Both the position numbers and the translations under genes were made by a program. The notes beneath the pieces are model-generated. The model was not told the origin of the DNA, searched no databases, and worked only from the letters and a program-made list of their open reading frames with translations. Of a stretch of DNA of 64,000 nt, positions 1 to 41,783 are shown one piece after another (the first letter of the stretch is position 1; the number at the start of each line of letters is the position of its first letter). Source of the stretch: Cacajao melanocephalus (lineage: Eukaryota; Chordata; Mammalia; Primates; Pitheciidae); assembly GCA_963573385.1 (NCBI GenBank), contig CAUYLG010022326.1, positions 1-64,000 on the forward strand, written 5' to 3'.

Positions 1-593
1 TCTCAGCAGCTGGACCTGAAAAGTCAAGTCACTCATTTCCAGATTTTATGGATTGTGCTCAGAGAAGACAGCCTTTAAATGAGTAGCTTTGGATTTTTAT
101 TCAAATTTTCATTGTGTCCTAGTATATGAGCAGTTTTCATATTGGAAACTGCAGTTTTCATATTGGAAACATGGAGTCACCACGCCTGGTCTAGACTGGG
201 ATTCTCTAGGCTAGGCAAAAGCAGGTGGTTAGATATTGGTTGCGTAACTAATAGTGACACCTCATTCATATGACAACTTACTCTAGAACTGCCCAGTGTC
301 ATTAATTGGTGGACCCTAACTGAAAGTAGGGAGTACATACAAGCCAGAATTTCTCAAGACTGGACTGAAGGTTTCATGCCAAACTGACTTGGAAATAATC
401 AGGTCTCAGGATCTCAGCACATTTTGGTGCGTTATAACCTTAAAATGATATTTGATTGCATTGGATTGAGGTAGAAGTCTGCCCACCTGTCTCAACTATT
501 TTTTTCTTTCCAAGATGGGGGCAGCAGAGGTAGACCTGGATAACTTCTAAGGTTCCTTTCTCACCTGAGTGTTCTGTGAACTTCCGATTTCAG
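1..593 (+). other. CAMTA1: CAMTA1 intron, left edge of window
   Basis: Intronic sequence ending in the acceptor TTTCAG at 588-593. I see no exon, no recognisable repeat and no RNA gene here. Confidence 0.6.
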
Positions 594-21482
<20,889 letters not shown>

Positions 21483-21537
21483 CATTGCTTTTCAGACTGT
21501 TTTCATTTCTGTTTTTAGCAGAGACATGCAACAGCAA

Positions 21538-21577
21538 CACACGCGCACACACACACACGTACACACACACACACACA
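21538..21577 (+). repeat. CA dinucleotide repeat in 3'UTR
   Basis: (AC)n interrupted by CG and GT, starting 56 bases after the CAMTA1 stop codon. Probably length-polymorphic; CA-rich RNA is a binding target of hnRNP L. Confidence 0.9.
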
Positions 21578-24364
21578 ATCCCTCTGCAGTTTTGGAGAGA
21601 TCAGCTGCAGGATTTTAACAGGAATGTTTTGGTCATTGCATTTGCACTTTCATGGACAACTTTTAATTTGATCAGCAAGACATCTTGGAACTCAATCCTC
21701 TGTTGGATCGTGGGAAATCAAGACACCAGGAGGAATTGAAAGAGGCTTCCTCTTCTCAGGAAGAAGCCATTTCCTTCTCATATAGGGCTGTATTCAAACA
21801 TCGTGTGGAACTGTACAAATATTTATACCAAAAATATAGATAAGAAAAGGTGGGGCTATACTAGCAACAAAAAAGAATGCTGTTCCTGCACCTGCCGGTC
21901 ATTTCCAAGAAGCTGAATCTTTGGGATTGATTCTCAGTGGAGGGCTTAGATCATACAAAAACCTTTATTGGGTCCATGTGTTTTCATTTTCTTCACTGTT
22001 TATTTTTGTTTGTGTGTTTGTTTGTTTGTTTGTTTGTTTTAATCTCTACAGCACACTTAATGCAACTTTTGAAATCTGCGGGTTTTTAATGTCTTGTGGA
22101 AATTTGCAGAGGGGCAGGTGTGTGGTAAACGGGTAATGCATGGGAAATAATGAGAAGCAGCTCACAGAGTTTCAACTTCTTTTCTTGTCCCCACCACCTT
22201 CCAAGAACCTGCGAGGGTAGTAATCATCTTGTCCCCTTTTTCATCTTCAGCACTTTAATTTCTTTGCCTTACTTTCATGTGCAATGAGAATTACTTAAGA
22301 AGTGGTAAAGAAGCATGTAGCCTTTTTTAGTAACCCTGGAAACTGTAGTAATTCTAAGGAATCATGAACCTTGCCTGGACATTTGCCACCTAAAAGATCA
22401 GTGTGGTGCTGCGTTCTGGCCAGTAAATTCCATGTTTTTGGCTATATCTCATCCAAACTGAGCAGTTTCTGTGTATATATAGAAGGTAGAAATGAAAAGT
22501 GAGAAAATATTTGAAAGGGATTATATTAATTGCTAAATATTTTATTCACAAAGGTCAATAACATGGCAAGATAAAATTATTTGTATAGTTTTGTCTGAAT
22601 GAGCGAGAAAAATGTGGATGTACTGTTTGTATATATTGTATATATTAAAACAAAGAGATATGTGCATGAAATCAAGAACAAAGAAATGAACAAAAGCAAA
22701 GCATTAGTGGCTATGGTCTGTAAAATGAAACAAAAAAAAAACTTTATTTCACTATAAGAGTACTTTATTTTAAATGTTCTTTAGAAGAACATTTTGCTAA
22801 AGCATGACTAAACTGCAAAAAAAAAAAAAAAGAGCTACTGTATTTAGACTTAGGAAAAAAGGCAGAGTAACATTACTTAAAAAAAAGGATATGTTTACAT
22901 TTAATTTTAGCTACCAGGAGTTTAGTTTATTTTATTTAAAATTTATTTGCCAATGGTGCCAAGTAATGTGAATGCTAATACTGCTTAAGAAAATTAAGTT
23001 ACTTTTGCAAAACGGATAATCATAAGATGAATCAGTATGTAGCTTAACACCACCCACTCACTCCAACAAAGAACACTTAGAATGATCAAAAACCTGACAA
23101 AGGAAATAGTATGAAAAGTAGAAAAATGTCACGTTTCTGTATCTCCTGCTGGAAATCAGAAAATGTATTAAAATTGCACACAAAAATAACTTAAAATGAA
23201 AAAGATGCAGACTGGTCTTTAGAGATGGCATGGTATATTACTATTTCCACATAATAAGGAGCCAAAGAAATCTGATGCTTTTAACAACTAAACTAATGTT
23301 AAATTGAGAGAATAAAGTTCGCATTTGCTGATGCCAGTTTAAAATTCCCAGGTTACGTTTGAGGATCAGTTGGTGTAAAGCTGAGATGTTTTTTCTTGGT
23401 TCTGGCTGCCAACTGTCAGTTAAAACTCAAGGCTTGTTGTGAAGCCTAAAAATATTCACAAATAAGCTTTTAAACTGGTGTCTTTGGAAGGAAGGTAGAT
23501 ACAAAAAGATTGTGGTAAAAACTGGGGTCAGTGCTCTTGGTGCCTTTTCTATAATTGTACTTGTTTTTTAATTACTTCCTTTCACTGCCAACCTCGAATT
23601 ACTGTACAGTATATGTCTTTCTGCTTGTGATCAGCTTTGACAACAGTGACAGCCCCACAACTAGTAGCCACCTGTACATTTGTAAACTGACCTGACTCAA
23701 TTTTGTTTTTAAATGTGTGGGTTATGTTGCAGCTGTTGCAGTCCCCCAGATTCCTATTATTTTACACAATTTGACCTATAGGAGGACACTGAGTAATTTA
23801 CAAACACAAATGCATTCATAAATGGGAACAGAATGTGAAAGCCAGCTCTTTCAGGATACCCCATAATACTGAATTTAGATATCTTTATTCCATTTATTAT
23901 GGTACAAATAACTGATCTTTTGACCAGAGTAATGACCTCAGTGGATTTGCTTTAACCCTCACATATATATTTTTTTTAATGTTTCACATGTTACATTATT
24001 AGCTGAATACGTTAGAAAATTACAGATGATAGAGACTTCCATAGAATTAAGAGGGTTCTCATGGAGGGGATAGGAAGTAGGTTTAAAGCCTGCCGATGTA
24101 ACCTACCAGTACAACTGTGAATCCTAGGTGAGGCAAAAATGCACTTCCACTGAAATGAAGCATTTCTGACCGCTTTTTCTTGGTTATGAATCTTAATTTC
24201 AAATATAAGATGATAGGTAAGCGCAGCTTTCTTGGATAATCTGAATTCCCAAGTGCCAGGAGTAGGATTTCATTATAAAATTAATAGCTAATCTTATTCT
24301 ATCTCCTGAAGATTTAATTGCTATTCTTGTTACCCATTCGAAATCAGCTGTACTGTGTGAACGA

Positions 24365-24370
24365 AATAAA
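24365..24370 (+). terminator. CAMTA1: Candidate proximal polyadenylation signal of CAMTA1
   Basis: AATAAA in AACGAAATAAAAGAC. Use of this site would shorten the 3'UTR by about 280 nt. Confidence 0.4.
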
Positions 24371-24646
24371 AGACAATAACACGAACCCCTCTCTGGCTGC
24401 ACGGTCGCTCATGGCAGTTCCACACAGTAGTTGGCGCCCAATGGGGGGTCCCCGAGACTTGCATGTAAAACTAGTCTAGATGTCTTCTTTTTTGTAAGTT
24501 TTATTTTTGTAATTGTGCATGTAAAGCATCATTGAATCAATGGATCTGTTGAAGAACTCAGCTGCTGGAAACCATGCAAAATGTTTTGAATTGCCCTTAA
24601 AATATGGAAAATGTTTTCTGAATGCTTTATATTCTTTCTGCTGTAA

Positions 24647-24652
24647 ATTAAA
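24647..24652 (+). terminator. CAMTA1: Likely distal polyadenylation signal of CAMTA1
   Basis: ATTAAA variant in TGTAAATTAAAAATG, followed after the expected cleavage zone by a G/T-rich stretch (ACTACGTGTGTGTTTTGCTT). It fits the intergenic distance I remember between CAMTA1 and VAMP3. Confidence 0.6.
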
Positions 24653-24668
24653 AATGAAGAAAATTTCC

Positions 24669-25955
24669 CCATACTACGTGTGTGTTTTGCTTTAATGTGA
24701 CCAGGTAGTGCAATCTAAGGTGATAGGCACATATTTCAGAACATACGCAACAATTTCAAATATTTCCTTCTGATCCAGATGGAATGTTTTGACATTGAAT
24801 GTTACATTGTTTCAGATAGTTCCACGGAAGAAAAAATGTCTTGGAGCCACCATTCCGAGAGCTTTCGCCTCTTTCCAGCACATCTCAACATGTCAATCAT
24901 TTGTGTGAGGCAGTGCAGTTATTTGAAAGATAAAAGACATTAATTTACCTTTTGTTACAATCCTCTGAAGTCTTCTAAAAGGCATTTTGCAGCAGATTCC
25001 GAATGTCCTCCTTTCTGAGTATTCTGTCATCACTGCTCCATTCCCTTTCATTATCTCCCTAGTGGTCCCTCTGCCATCTAATCCATCTGGCCGCTACTGC
25101 CAGAGAAATTTTGCATCATAGATCTCCCAAGTCCGCGAGTCAGTGGTTTCCAGGGCCCACTACATTTAAATGACATTTTTCTTGTTTATCCTCTTTATTC
25201 AGTCTTCTTTTCACTTGTACCCAGCCTGCACCTTCTAGGTGGTCTGTGCACCGTGCGTCCATTTTCACTGCTTTGTTCATGGTGTTTGTCCATCCCTTAC
25301 CTGGAAAGTTCTCTTTTCCACTACTCAAATCCCACCGCCTTTGTGACACTCTCGTTTATTCGAATATATATATTAACGTTTCCCTTTTCAAAGTATTCTA
25401 TGTAGAGTTGGAAAAGACATCATAGTACTGTATTTTTTACTTCTCGTCTAAGAGATCCCCCGAATGACCTATTAGTGGTTGTGTTTTTTTATGTAGGAAA
25501 CTGTTGGTAGGAATATTTCAGTAACAAATACATTACAAAGTAACACTGCGTTCAGATTTGTGCTTCCCTTCCTTCAACCAAAACCTGAGGATCTATTCTG
25601 TGCTAGGGCCTGAAAATACAGAAATGAAGAAACTACAGCCCTAACGCCAAGGCTCTCGTAAGCAGGTTATAATATGATCTGCAGTGACAAATATTTGTGT
25701 CACCAATGAAAACCTGAAGACCGGGAACCTAACCCAACCCCAAGCCTGTGACAAATACCCGAAATGGACTTCTTATTTCATTTTCACTACTTTCTTAGAG
25801 AAACATGGTGTCCCAGGATCACTAAATTAATCTGGAACGTTCAGCAGACGCCAATCATCTGTCTCTAATACTGTTAGAGCGAAGTGCTCCCCGGGCCCAG
25901 AATAACATGAGATGCCCCTACCCTCACCCACACAGTCCCTCGCCAGTGCCTAACG
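24669..25955. other. CAMTA1-VAMP3 intergenic region
   Basis: 1.3 kb with no recognised gene. There may be decayed ancient repeats around 25570-25700 (CTGTGCTAGGGCCTGAAAATACAG-like). GC content rises from about 25880 into the VAMP3 CpG island. Confidence 0.5.
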
Positions 25956-26179
25956 CACCACCCTTGCAGACCACGTCCCCAAGCGCCAGCGCGGGCTCGG
26001 TGCGGAGAGGGAGCTGTATTGACCTGCGCTCTGCGTTTCGGAGCCCGAACCGCCCTGGGAACCCTGTGGCCCTCGAGTTCCCAGGTAGCCTCGTCCTAGA
26101 TGCGCCCGCCCACTTCCGGCGCGCCCCTCGCGGCCCAGCGAGCCCCGCCCACTCCTGCCGGTCCCGCCCGGTGACGTCT

Positions 26180-26272
26180 TTGCCTCGCGCCGCGCCGTCC
26201 CGCCCATCTCCCTGGCCTCTGGTCGCCGCTGCGCTTCTCTCTCGACCCTCGCTCGCAGCCGCCGCCGCCAAA

Positions 26273-26274
<2 letters not shown>
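26180..26274 (+). other. VAMP3: VAMP3 exon 1 (5'UTR plus AT of the start codon)
   Basis: The exon ends CCGCCAAAAT before donor GTGAGT at 26275. The start codon is split AT|G by the intron, as in the VAMP2/VAMP3 genes. Kozak context CAAAATG. The 5' boundary is estimated. Confidence 0.8.
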
Positions 26275-35885
<9,611 letters not shown>

Positions 35886-37690
35886 AGAACCAGTGGAACT
35901 CAAACCTGCTGTTTAAGAAACCTCTTCAAGACTTTTGACTTAGAACCTGCTATATTATCAAGCTTACCTACTGTTATCTCTAAAATGATTATTTTGTGTT
36001 AGTTAATGTAAAGTTGAATTTCTAGGAAACGTGCCTTTGTTTTTTAATAATATGCACTCCAAATTAGAAGTAAGGCCAGCCCCATCCACATTTTGCACAT
36101 TGTCTTTACAGATTTACATATGGGCTGATGAAGAGGCCTTCTGAAGTTCCAGAGTGCTATCAGCTAGATGTAATGGTGTCACTGATTAATTGCCATTGCT
36201 CCCAGTTACTTATCCTTGTCATTCAGCATTAGTTTTAGAATCACATTTTAAACCTTTGGGTAATCGATTTCCAACTTGTGCCTTCCAGAAGAAAACACTA
36301 CTGCCTAACACAAATCTGTGATAACAACAGTCTGTGCCTTATTTTGATAATTTTCTGATTCCCTGTAAGAGAACCCTCTACTTTTTGTAAGCACTACTGA
36401 CTCTCGCTGTATTTAAGATAAGATGCTGGTGAAGAGCTTTTGCTCTTGCATTAGATTTACGTTCTTGTTATGTATCACTTGCTAAAAATATTGTTTTAAT
36501 CAAAACCTCTTTAAAAATTTTTATAGAACTATGGCTATGACCAAAGTTTCTATTTTACCAAAAAGTTAAATACCGATAAAATGGCCTTAAGTCTGTTCCT
36601 GACAGTTAAATTCAGAAATGTGCCAAATGGAACTCAAGGTGCCCCTTCAGAATTAAAATCGTAACCTTGTGTATGAACCGTCCACATCTTGACAGGCCTT
36701 TCTTCCTTTTGAAATGCTGTAGACAGTGTGGCTCCCCTTCTGATTCAGTATTTTGCATGTGGGTTAGAGAAGGTTTGAGGTAGACTCTGACCATCTCATT
36801 CCTATAGACAAAAGAGTTTAACACAGCAGTTGGCAGATTATCAGCTGTGGACTCCAGCATGTTTCTAATAATTATGCGACCAACAATTCTGTAGCCTTCA
36901 AGTAAGACCACCTGTGAACTTGATCATTACCTGACCCAGATAGGACGATAAACTAGCTTTTTGGAGTTTCCTATTTTTATTCACATTCTGCTTCCTAAAT
37001 CAGTCTTCTAAATGATGCCTGCAATTAGGCATTGGTCAGGGGTGGATGGCTGTTTTCACAGTAGCCAACCAGAGACCTTGCTTTGGTATCAACAACTGCA
37101 GAGGATGCTGCTGTGGAAGGAACTGTTGTCATCAGAGAAACTTTGTCATCGGAGAGACTTTTCTTGTATGCATGAGACTTTCAACATCTGGATACACAGC
37201 TTAAAGATGGAATTCGGGTATGAAAGAAAACAGGCAAGGAGGCACTGAGGGAGAAGGACACAGACTTGATTGCTCTGTGGCTCGTTACTGGAATATTCTA
37301 AAATTATCGTTCACATGCTGTTATGACTTACAAAGCAGCAATAGCTGAGGTGCACCAGGACACAGGTTTCATTTTTTTAATGTCTGTTCCCTTAACATCA
37401 CTGAGTGATTTGTTGTTGAAGACAGCCTTGCAGTATGGCCAGCTATGAAGAGAAAGCAGCTGTTTGTGTTCGGACATAGCCCCCCGCCTCCCAAGCACAG
37501 GGTCTCTGGCCCGGTCTGACTCTGAAACCTTGGTGCTCACTCCTTGGCTACAGTGCTCAGTCCCATGTAACCCACTGGCTCCTGCGTTAACCCGGAAATA
37601 CCTCGCTTGTATCTGTGCACTTAGCTGGGAACTTACCCACTGTAATGACCTGAATAAAGTGTTAATAAACGTGGTTGTGGCTCCTGTGTT
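35886..37690 (+). other. VAMP3: VAMP3 3'UTR
   Basis: About 1.8 kb without Alu or L1 insertions. Ends after two AATAAA signals (37653 and 37664). The segment 37169-37270 has a diverged second copy at 39229-39330. Confidence 0.75.
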
Positions 37691-38140
37691 CCTTGTAGAG
37701 GAATAGCTGCGCCTGGTCCAGATCCTAAAAATGGCATTCCTTGCTGCTCCCCATACCTGCCCCTTACAAACCCTGAAACTCTCTCCCACCAGCCCCTCTA
37801 TAGGTACTCTACCCTCTAGTACCCAGCATTTCCCCATGCCCAAGTGAACAGAAGCAAACCACTCCCCTCGTGAAAAGTGCTTTCTAGCATAGGAGATGCG
37901 GGGAAAACTGGCTTTTACACAATTACCAAAATACAGGATTTGGCTTTGGAGTTGGTCTTTCAAAAGTGATATGCAGAGCTGGCCCTGGATGTGGTAGCCT
38001 GGATGGCTGCTGACACGGCCATGGGAGAGAGAGTCTGGACGGGCGAGGGACATCCCCAGACACATGTTTTCATTCTGTAGATTCTTTCCCCATGAATATA
38101 TTTCCATTCTTATTCCACAACTACCAGTAAACAATATCAT
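37328..38140 (-). other. Unsupported 270-codon antisense open frame
   Basis: ATG at 38140 to stop at 37328 on the minus strand, overlapping the VAMP3 3' end. It matches no family I know, and I see no low-complexity or repeat explanation. Listed as an observation, not as a gene. Confidence 0.15.
37653..37669 (+). terminator. VAMP3: VAMP3 polyadenylation signals (two AATAAA)
   Basis: TGAATAAAGTGTTAATAAAC has AATAAA at 37653-37658 and 37664-37669, followed by a G/T-rich element (GTGGTTGTGG). Cleavage is expected around 37680-37695. Confidence 0.8.
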
Positions 38141-38479
38141 ATGGGTGGAAGTAGACTTTTGCTTATGTTTACAATAGAAAAGTCCAAGTCCCTTTCCCTA
38201 ATTACAAGTCCCACTAAGATCTGGCCCTTTAGCTTTCTGACCTCATCCCATACGACTCTCCAGCTCTCTCTCCTCCAAGTAAGGTACTGTTTGGGTGGGA
38301 GACCCTGCAAGTGCCGAGGCAAGGGTCTGAAGCCTCAGCCTGTTCCCATATAAATGATGAAATAGAAAAGAATTAGAAATATAATCACAGTCATTCATAA
38401 GCAATCAGAGATACAGATACCTAGATATATATACCAAGTATGACCTTTTAATTTTGCTAATGTTTCTCGGGTTGCAAAG
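37691..38479. other. VAMP3-PER3 intergenic, first part
   Basis: Unique-looking sequence with no recognised repeat and no supported gene. Confidence 0.5.
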
Positions 38480-39190
38480 TGTGAACCTAAGGTGACACTG
38501 TGAAAGAAGTCACCCTAAGGCAAGATGCTCTCTTTCATGCCCGTGTAAGGGCTGCTGGAGGGCGCCCTGGCTATGCCGCAGCGCCAGCGCTGGGAAAGCG
38601 CCCGCTGATTAGCAAGCTATGGAAGGAGATGTCCGAGATGTCTCCTTGGAGGAGTTAGGAGAAAACTTCGCTCCCATAGGCGCCTGTGGTAGGCCTGACG
38701 GCTGTCAGGGAACCATGCCGACATCCAGGGGCTTAATTTTCTCTAATGCTGTGCTTCAGCAGTCATGTTCCATGTCTCCTTTCCTGTTCCACTTCTCCAC
38801 CTGGTTCCTTTTTTAGGAGATAGACTCAGTAAAAGTAACATAAATCTTAATGTCTGTGTTCTTGACAAGTATGGAAAAAATGCTGATGCATTATGCTTCT
38901 TCCCTTGCCTGGGCTACTTGAAAGTCCTGGGCTCCTGTCTCCAAGACACATGATTTACTTGACCCTATCACTGACCACCACCGACTCGCCCTACTTACCC
39001 TGCCCACTGCTTTGTACACAGTAAAAGCACGTCCAGGCACTCGAGGTCACTGCTGGACTCCGCACTTTGGTTGGCAGTGCACCCCTGGGCCCAAACTCTC
39101 TTTCTCTTGATCTCAGTGTCTTGTCTTTATTTCCGGTTTCTCGTCTCCGCACCAGTAGAGAGGAGCTCTACCGTAGGGCTGGACCCTACA
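38480..39190 (+). mobile_element. Class II ERV-type (ERVK-like) solo LTR, + strand
   Basis: About 711 bp from TGTGAACCTAAGG to GGCTGGACCCTACA, so TG...CA ends. The 3' part (TTGATCTCAGTGTCTTGTCT, then TTTCCGGTTTCTCGTC) has the U5 character of betaretrovirus-like LTRs. No internal viral sequence adjoins it and I could not fix a target-site duplication. It resembles MER9/HERVK9-type LTRs, from memory. Confidence 0.6.
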
Positions 39191-40120
39191 CTCTGCCAAA
39201 GTATAGCTGTTGACAGTGGAGAGGTGTGTGCATCAGACTTTGAACGTCAGGGTGTGGCTTGCAGGCCAGAGTTAAGCTATGAATGAAAACAGACAAGGAA
39301 GCACTCAGGGAGAAACAGACCTGAATACAGTTTGTTTCGATTTCTCAACAGCAAATGTTTCTTTCCAAAGGTCTTTTGCAGGTACTCTCCACTCTGCAGG
39401 GCCCACTTCCCCACCCATCGTGGCAGGTGCTGCTCATCTCGGGTTGAACTCCGCCTTCCCAGAGGCCTGCCCTGCCCTGCCCTGCCCTGCTGATCTAAGG
39501 AGGCTCTGGCCTCCTTCCTTCTCCACCTCTGTCCCAGTTACTCTTCATCCCAGTAGCTTGTTTCCTACACATCGCTTTAGGCTTTATGAACTTATTTATG
39601 GGGTTGCTTGTACGTGTTTCTCAATAAAACGTCGACTCCCTGGGTGGCAGGGACTTTGGTCCACTGTTCTAGCCCCCGGGATTTCAAGTGTCACTACAGA
39701 GCTGCACGCAATAAATACTTGCTGAAGGAATGCAGTTTGACAAAACTCAGCCTCCGAGGACAGCAAGCCAACCTAGACTATCGCTTGTAAGAATAAGGTG
39801 GTTTATTCAGTACCTAACATAAACACTCACTTCACTTTTCCCCTCTTCCTTTACATACAATTTCATTCATCCAACAAATACTGAATATTTTTTCTGTACC
39901 GGGCAGCAGAGAGAGGGGCGGCCCTCAGCACTAAACCTTTCATTTCTAAGGTGTTGAGCGAGACGATCTAAACTGAGCTTTCAGACTTTTTTTTAAAGGG
40001 CACAACACCTTCCTCTTCTGAAACAGTGTCTTTTACATGTGTCTTCCTACAGTTGCCAAATGAATCTGTAATTTTAGAAAGTCCAGGGAAGTGTTCTAAG
40101 TTCCACCATCAAAATTGTTT
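39191..40120. other. VAMP3-PER3 intergenic, middle part
   Basis: Contains the diverged copy (39229-39330) of a VAMP3 3'UTR segment and a short CCTGC pentamer repeat at about 39463-39490. No gene seen. Confidence 0.5.
39463..39490. repeat. (CCTGC)n short tandem repeat
   Basis: Five near-perfect CCTGC units within GGCCTGCCCTGCCCTGCCCT and the bases after it. Confidence 0.85.
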
Positions 40121-40406
40121 CTGGGCAGGTGCAGTGGCTCACACCAGTAATCCCAACACTTTGGGAGACCGAGGCCAGCAGATCACTGGAGCTCAGGAGT
40201 TTGAGACCAGCCTGGCCAACATAGACCTTCTTTACCAAAAACATAACAATTAGCCAGATGTGGTGGCTGCGCCTGCAGTTCAGCTGCTCGGGAGGCTGAA
40301 GCAGGAGAATGCCTGGAGCCCAGGAGACAGGGTGCAGTGAGCCGAGATGGCCCCACTGCACTCCACCCTGGGTGACAGAGCAAGCCCCTGTTTCAAAGAA
40401 AAAAGT
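40121..40406 (+). mobile_element. Alu SINE, + strand
   Basis: CTGGGCAGGTGCAGTGGCTC start, CCACTGCACTCCACCCTGGG and a decayed tail (TTTCAAAGAAAAAAG). It lies about 1.2 kb upstream of PER3 exon 1. Confidence 0.9.
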
Positions 40407-40599
40407 TCCTCAATATCCGGTGGGCTTTTTGCCAGGGCTGCTATATGGCCCGGTTCCTCCAAGTCCACCCCACTCACCTAAAGAGTTAGCGGAGGATGAG
40501 GGCGGTTGGGATGGGTTCGGTAGTTCAGAGGCAGTGAAAGCCATGGAAAGCCAAGAAGACACCCAAAGCACGTTGACACACACTGCCTGCAGCCCGCCC

Positions 40600-40982
40600 C
40601 ACCCAGGGCTCCTCCCCACTCCCGCTCCGGCAGCCAGGAGCCACCTGCGGACTGCAGGACCAGACCCCAGAGAGCTGGCCCGGGCCGCCCCTGCCCGCCC
40701 CCGCACGCCCCCAGTCCCCGCCCTCGACACCCCGACCCCGCCTCTCGCCCTCATCCCTCTCCCCCTCCAGCCTCCCGCCCCTGCCTCTCGCCCCCGACGT
40801 CTCTCGGTCCCCTACTCCTATCACCCCCGTCCCCCTTCTGCCCCCGCCTCCCGCCCCATCCGTCCCCCAACGCCAGCCTCCCCATGACCCCGACTCAAGC
40901 CCACCGCCCCCGCCTCTAGCTCCCCGCCCCCTCGCGCCCTCGCCTCTCGCTCCCCTCCCTTCCCCGCCCGCCTCTCACGTGG
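40600..40982. repeat. C-rich degenerate minisatellite-like tract
   Basis: Strongly strand-asymmetric: the + strand is mostly C with T and almost no G runs. The motif CGCCTCTCGCCC and its variants recur at least six times at irregular spacing. The last copy runs into the E-box CACGTG at 40976-40981. Confidence 0.7.
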
Positions 40983-41489
40983 AGGTTGGGCCAGGCCCGC
41001 CCCGCCCACACCCCCCAGGTCCCGCCCCTGCGTGGCTGGCAGCTCCCTGACCCTATCATTTCTGCCCTGGCTTCAGCAGCTCCGCCCCGGCAGCGTGGCA
41101 TGGGGGCCTGACACTCCAGTCTCGCGGCCCGGGCCTGAGGCCGCTCAGGGCCACCCCGCCCCCTGCCCGCGTACCGCCTGCCGGATTGGCCGAGCGCCGG
41201 CCTCCGCCCGACCCCGCGCGTTATGTAACGCGCCCCAGGGGACCCCGCCCCCTCGCCCTGGCTTATATAACCCGGGCGCACCGGGTCGCGCCCCGCCCCA
41301 GGGCCAATGGAGGCCCACGGAACCGGCCCCGACAGCCAATCGTGCGGCTCGGGGGCGGGGCCGGTCACGCGGCGGCGGCGGGGGGCGCGGCGCCGGCTGC
41401 TTCCCTGCACGCGGCGAGCCTCGAGACTGCACGCGCGGCTGCCCGGGGGTCGAGCGGCTTGCGCGCGGGGCCACGGGCAGGCGAGGCCG
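40976..41489 (+). promoter_or_regulatory. PER3: PER3 promoter region with E-box, D-box-like and TATA-like elements
   Basis: CpG-rich. An E-box CACGTG (CLOCK:BMAL1 site) lies at 40976-40981. A D-box-like TTATGTAAC (DBP/TEF/HLF and NFIL3 site) lies at 41221-41229. TTATATAAC, both TATA-like and D-box-like, is at 41263-41271. CCAAT boxes are at 41304 and 41336, with an inverted one at 41185. E- and D-box control of period genes is established. The start site is uncertain, between about 41295 and 41400. Confidence 0.75.
41295..41489 (+). other. PER3: PER3 exon 1 (non-coding)
   Basis: GC-rich leader ending GCGAGGCCG before donor GTGAGT at 41490. The 5' end is estimated from the TATA-like element and could be ~100 bases further right if the CCAAT boxes are upstream elements. 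Confidence 0.6.
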
Positions 41490-41783
41490 GTGAGTGCGCG
41501 GTCGGGCGGGAGTTCTCGGGACCTGAGCGCGGCCCAGGAGCCCCTAGAGCCCGGCCCTCGGCTCTGGGGTCCGTGGAGCGCTGCGCTTCCGAGCCGCCCG
41601 CCTCTCTGGGCCCGCCTCTCGGCTCGCGGGAAAGTTGGGGCAGGGGTGAGGACCGCGCGGTCGGGGCGTCCCAGCCAGGCGGGCCGCTGGCATCGGACCG
41701 TCAGTTCCACTTGGCCCTTGTCACCCTTGTCTCCTCCCCCCAGGCCGGACTTCTGAAAGTGGAGCGAGCTCCGGGTTTTGGAG

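Larger units (their letters stand above)
21483..24668 (+). other. CAMTA1: CAMTA1 3'UTR
   Basis: About 3.2 kb following the stop, free of Alu, L1 and LTR insertions. It contains a CA repeat (21538-21577), a GTTT repeat (about 22005-22040), several poly-A runs and candidate polyadenylation signals at 23311, 24365 and 24647. The 3' end is set by the last signal plus ~15-20 nt and is an estimate. Confidence 0.75.

Noticed and set aside
576..593. Upstream extension of CAMTA1 exon a to a GTG at 576
   Set aside because: The sequence before 594 is a standard acceptor (TTTCAG), and the family's protein continues from upstream exons.
25924..26271. Open frames on both strands in the VAMP3 CpG island
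   Set aside because: Stop-poor GC-rich sequence with no family resemblance; the region is explained as a promoter.
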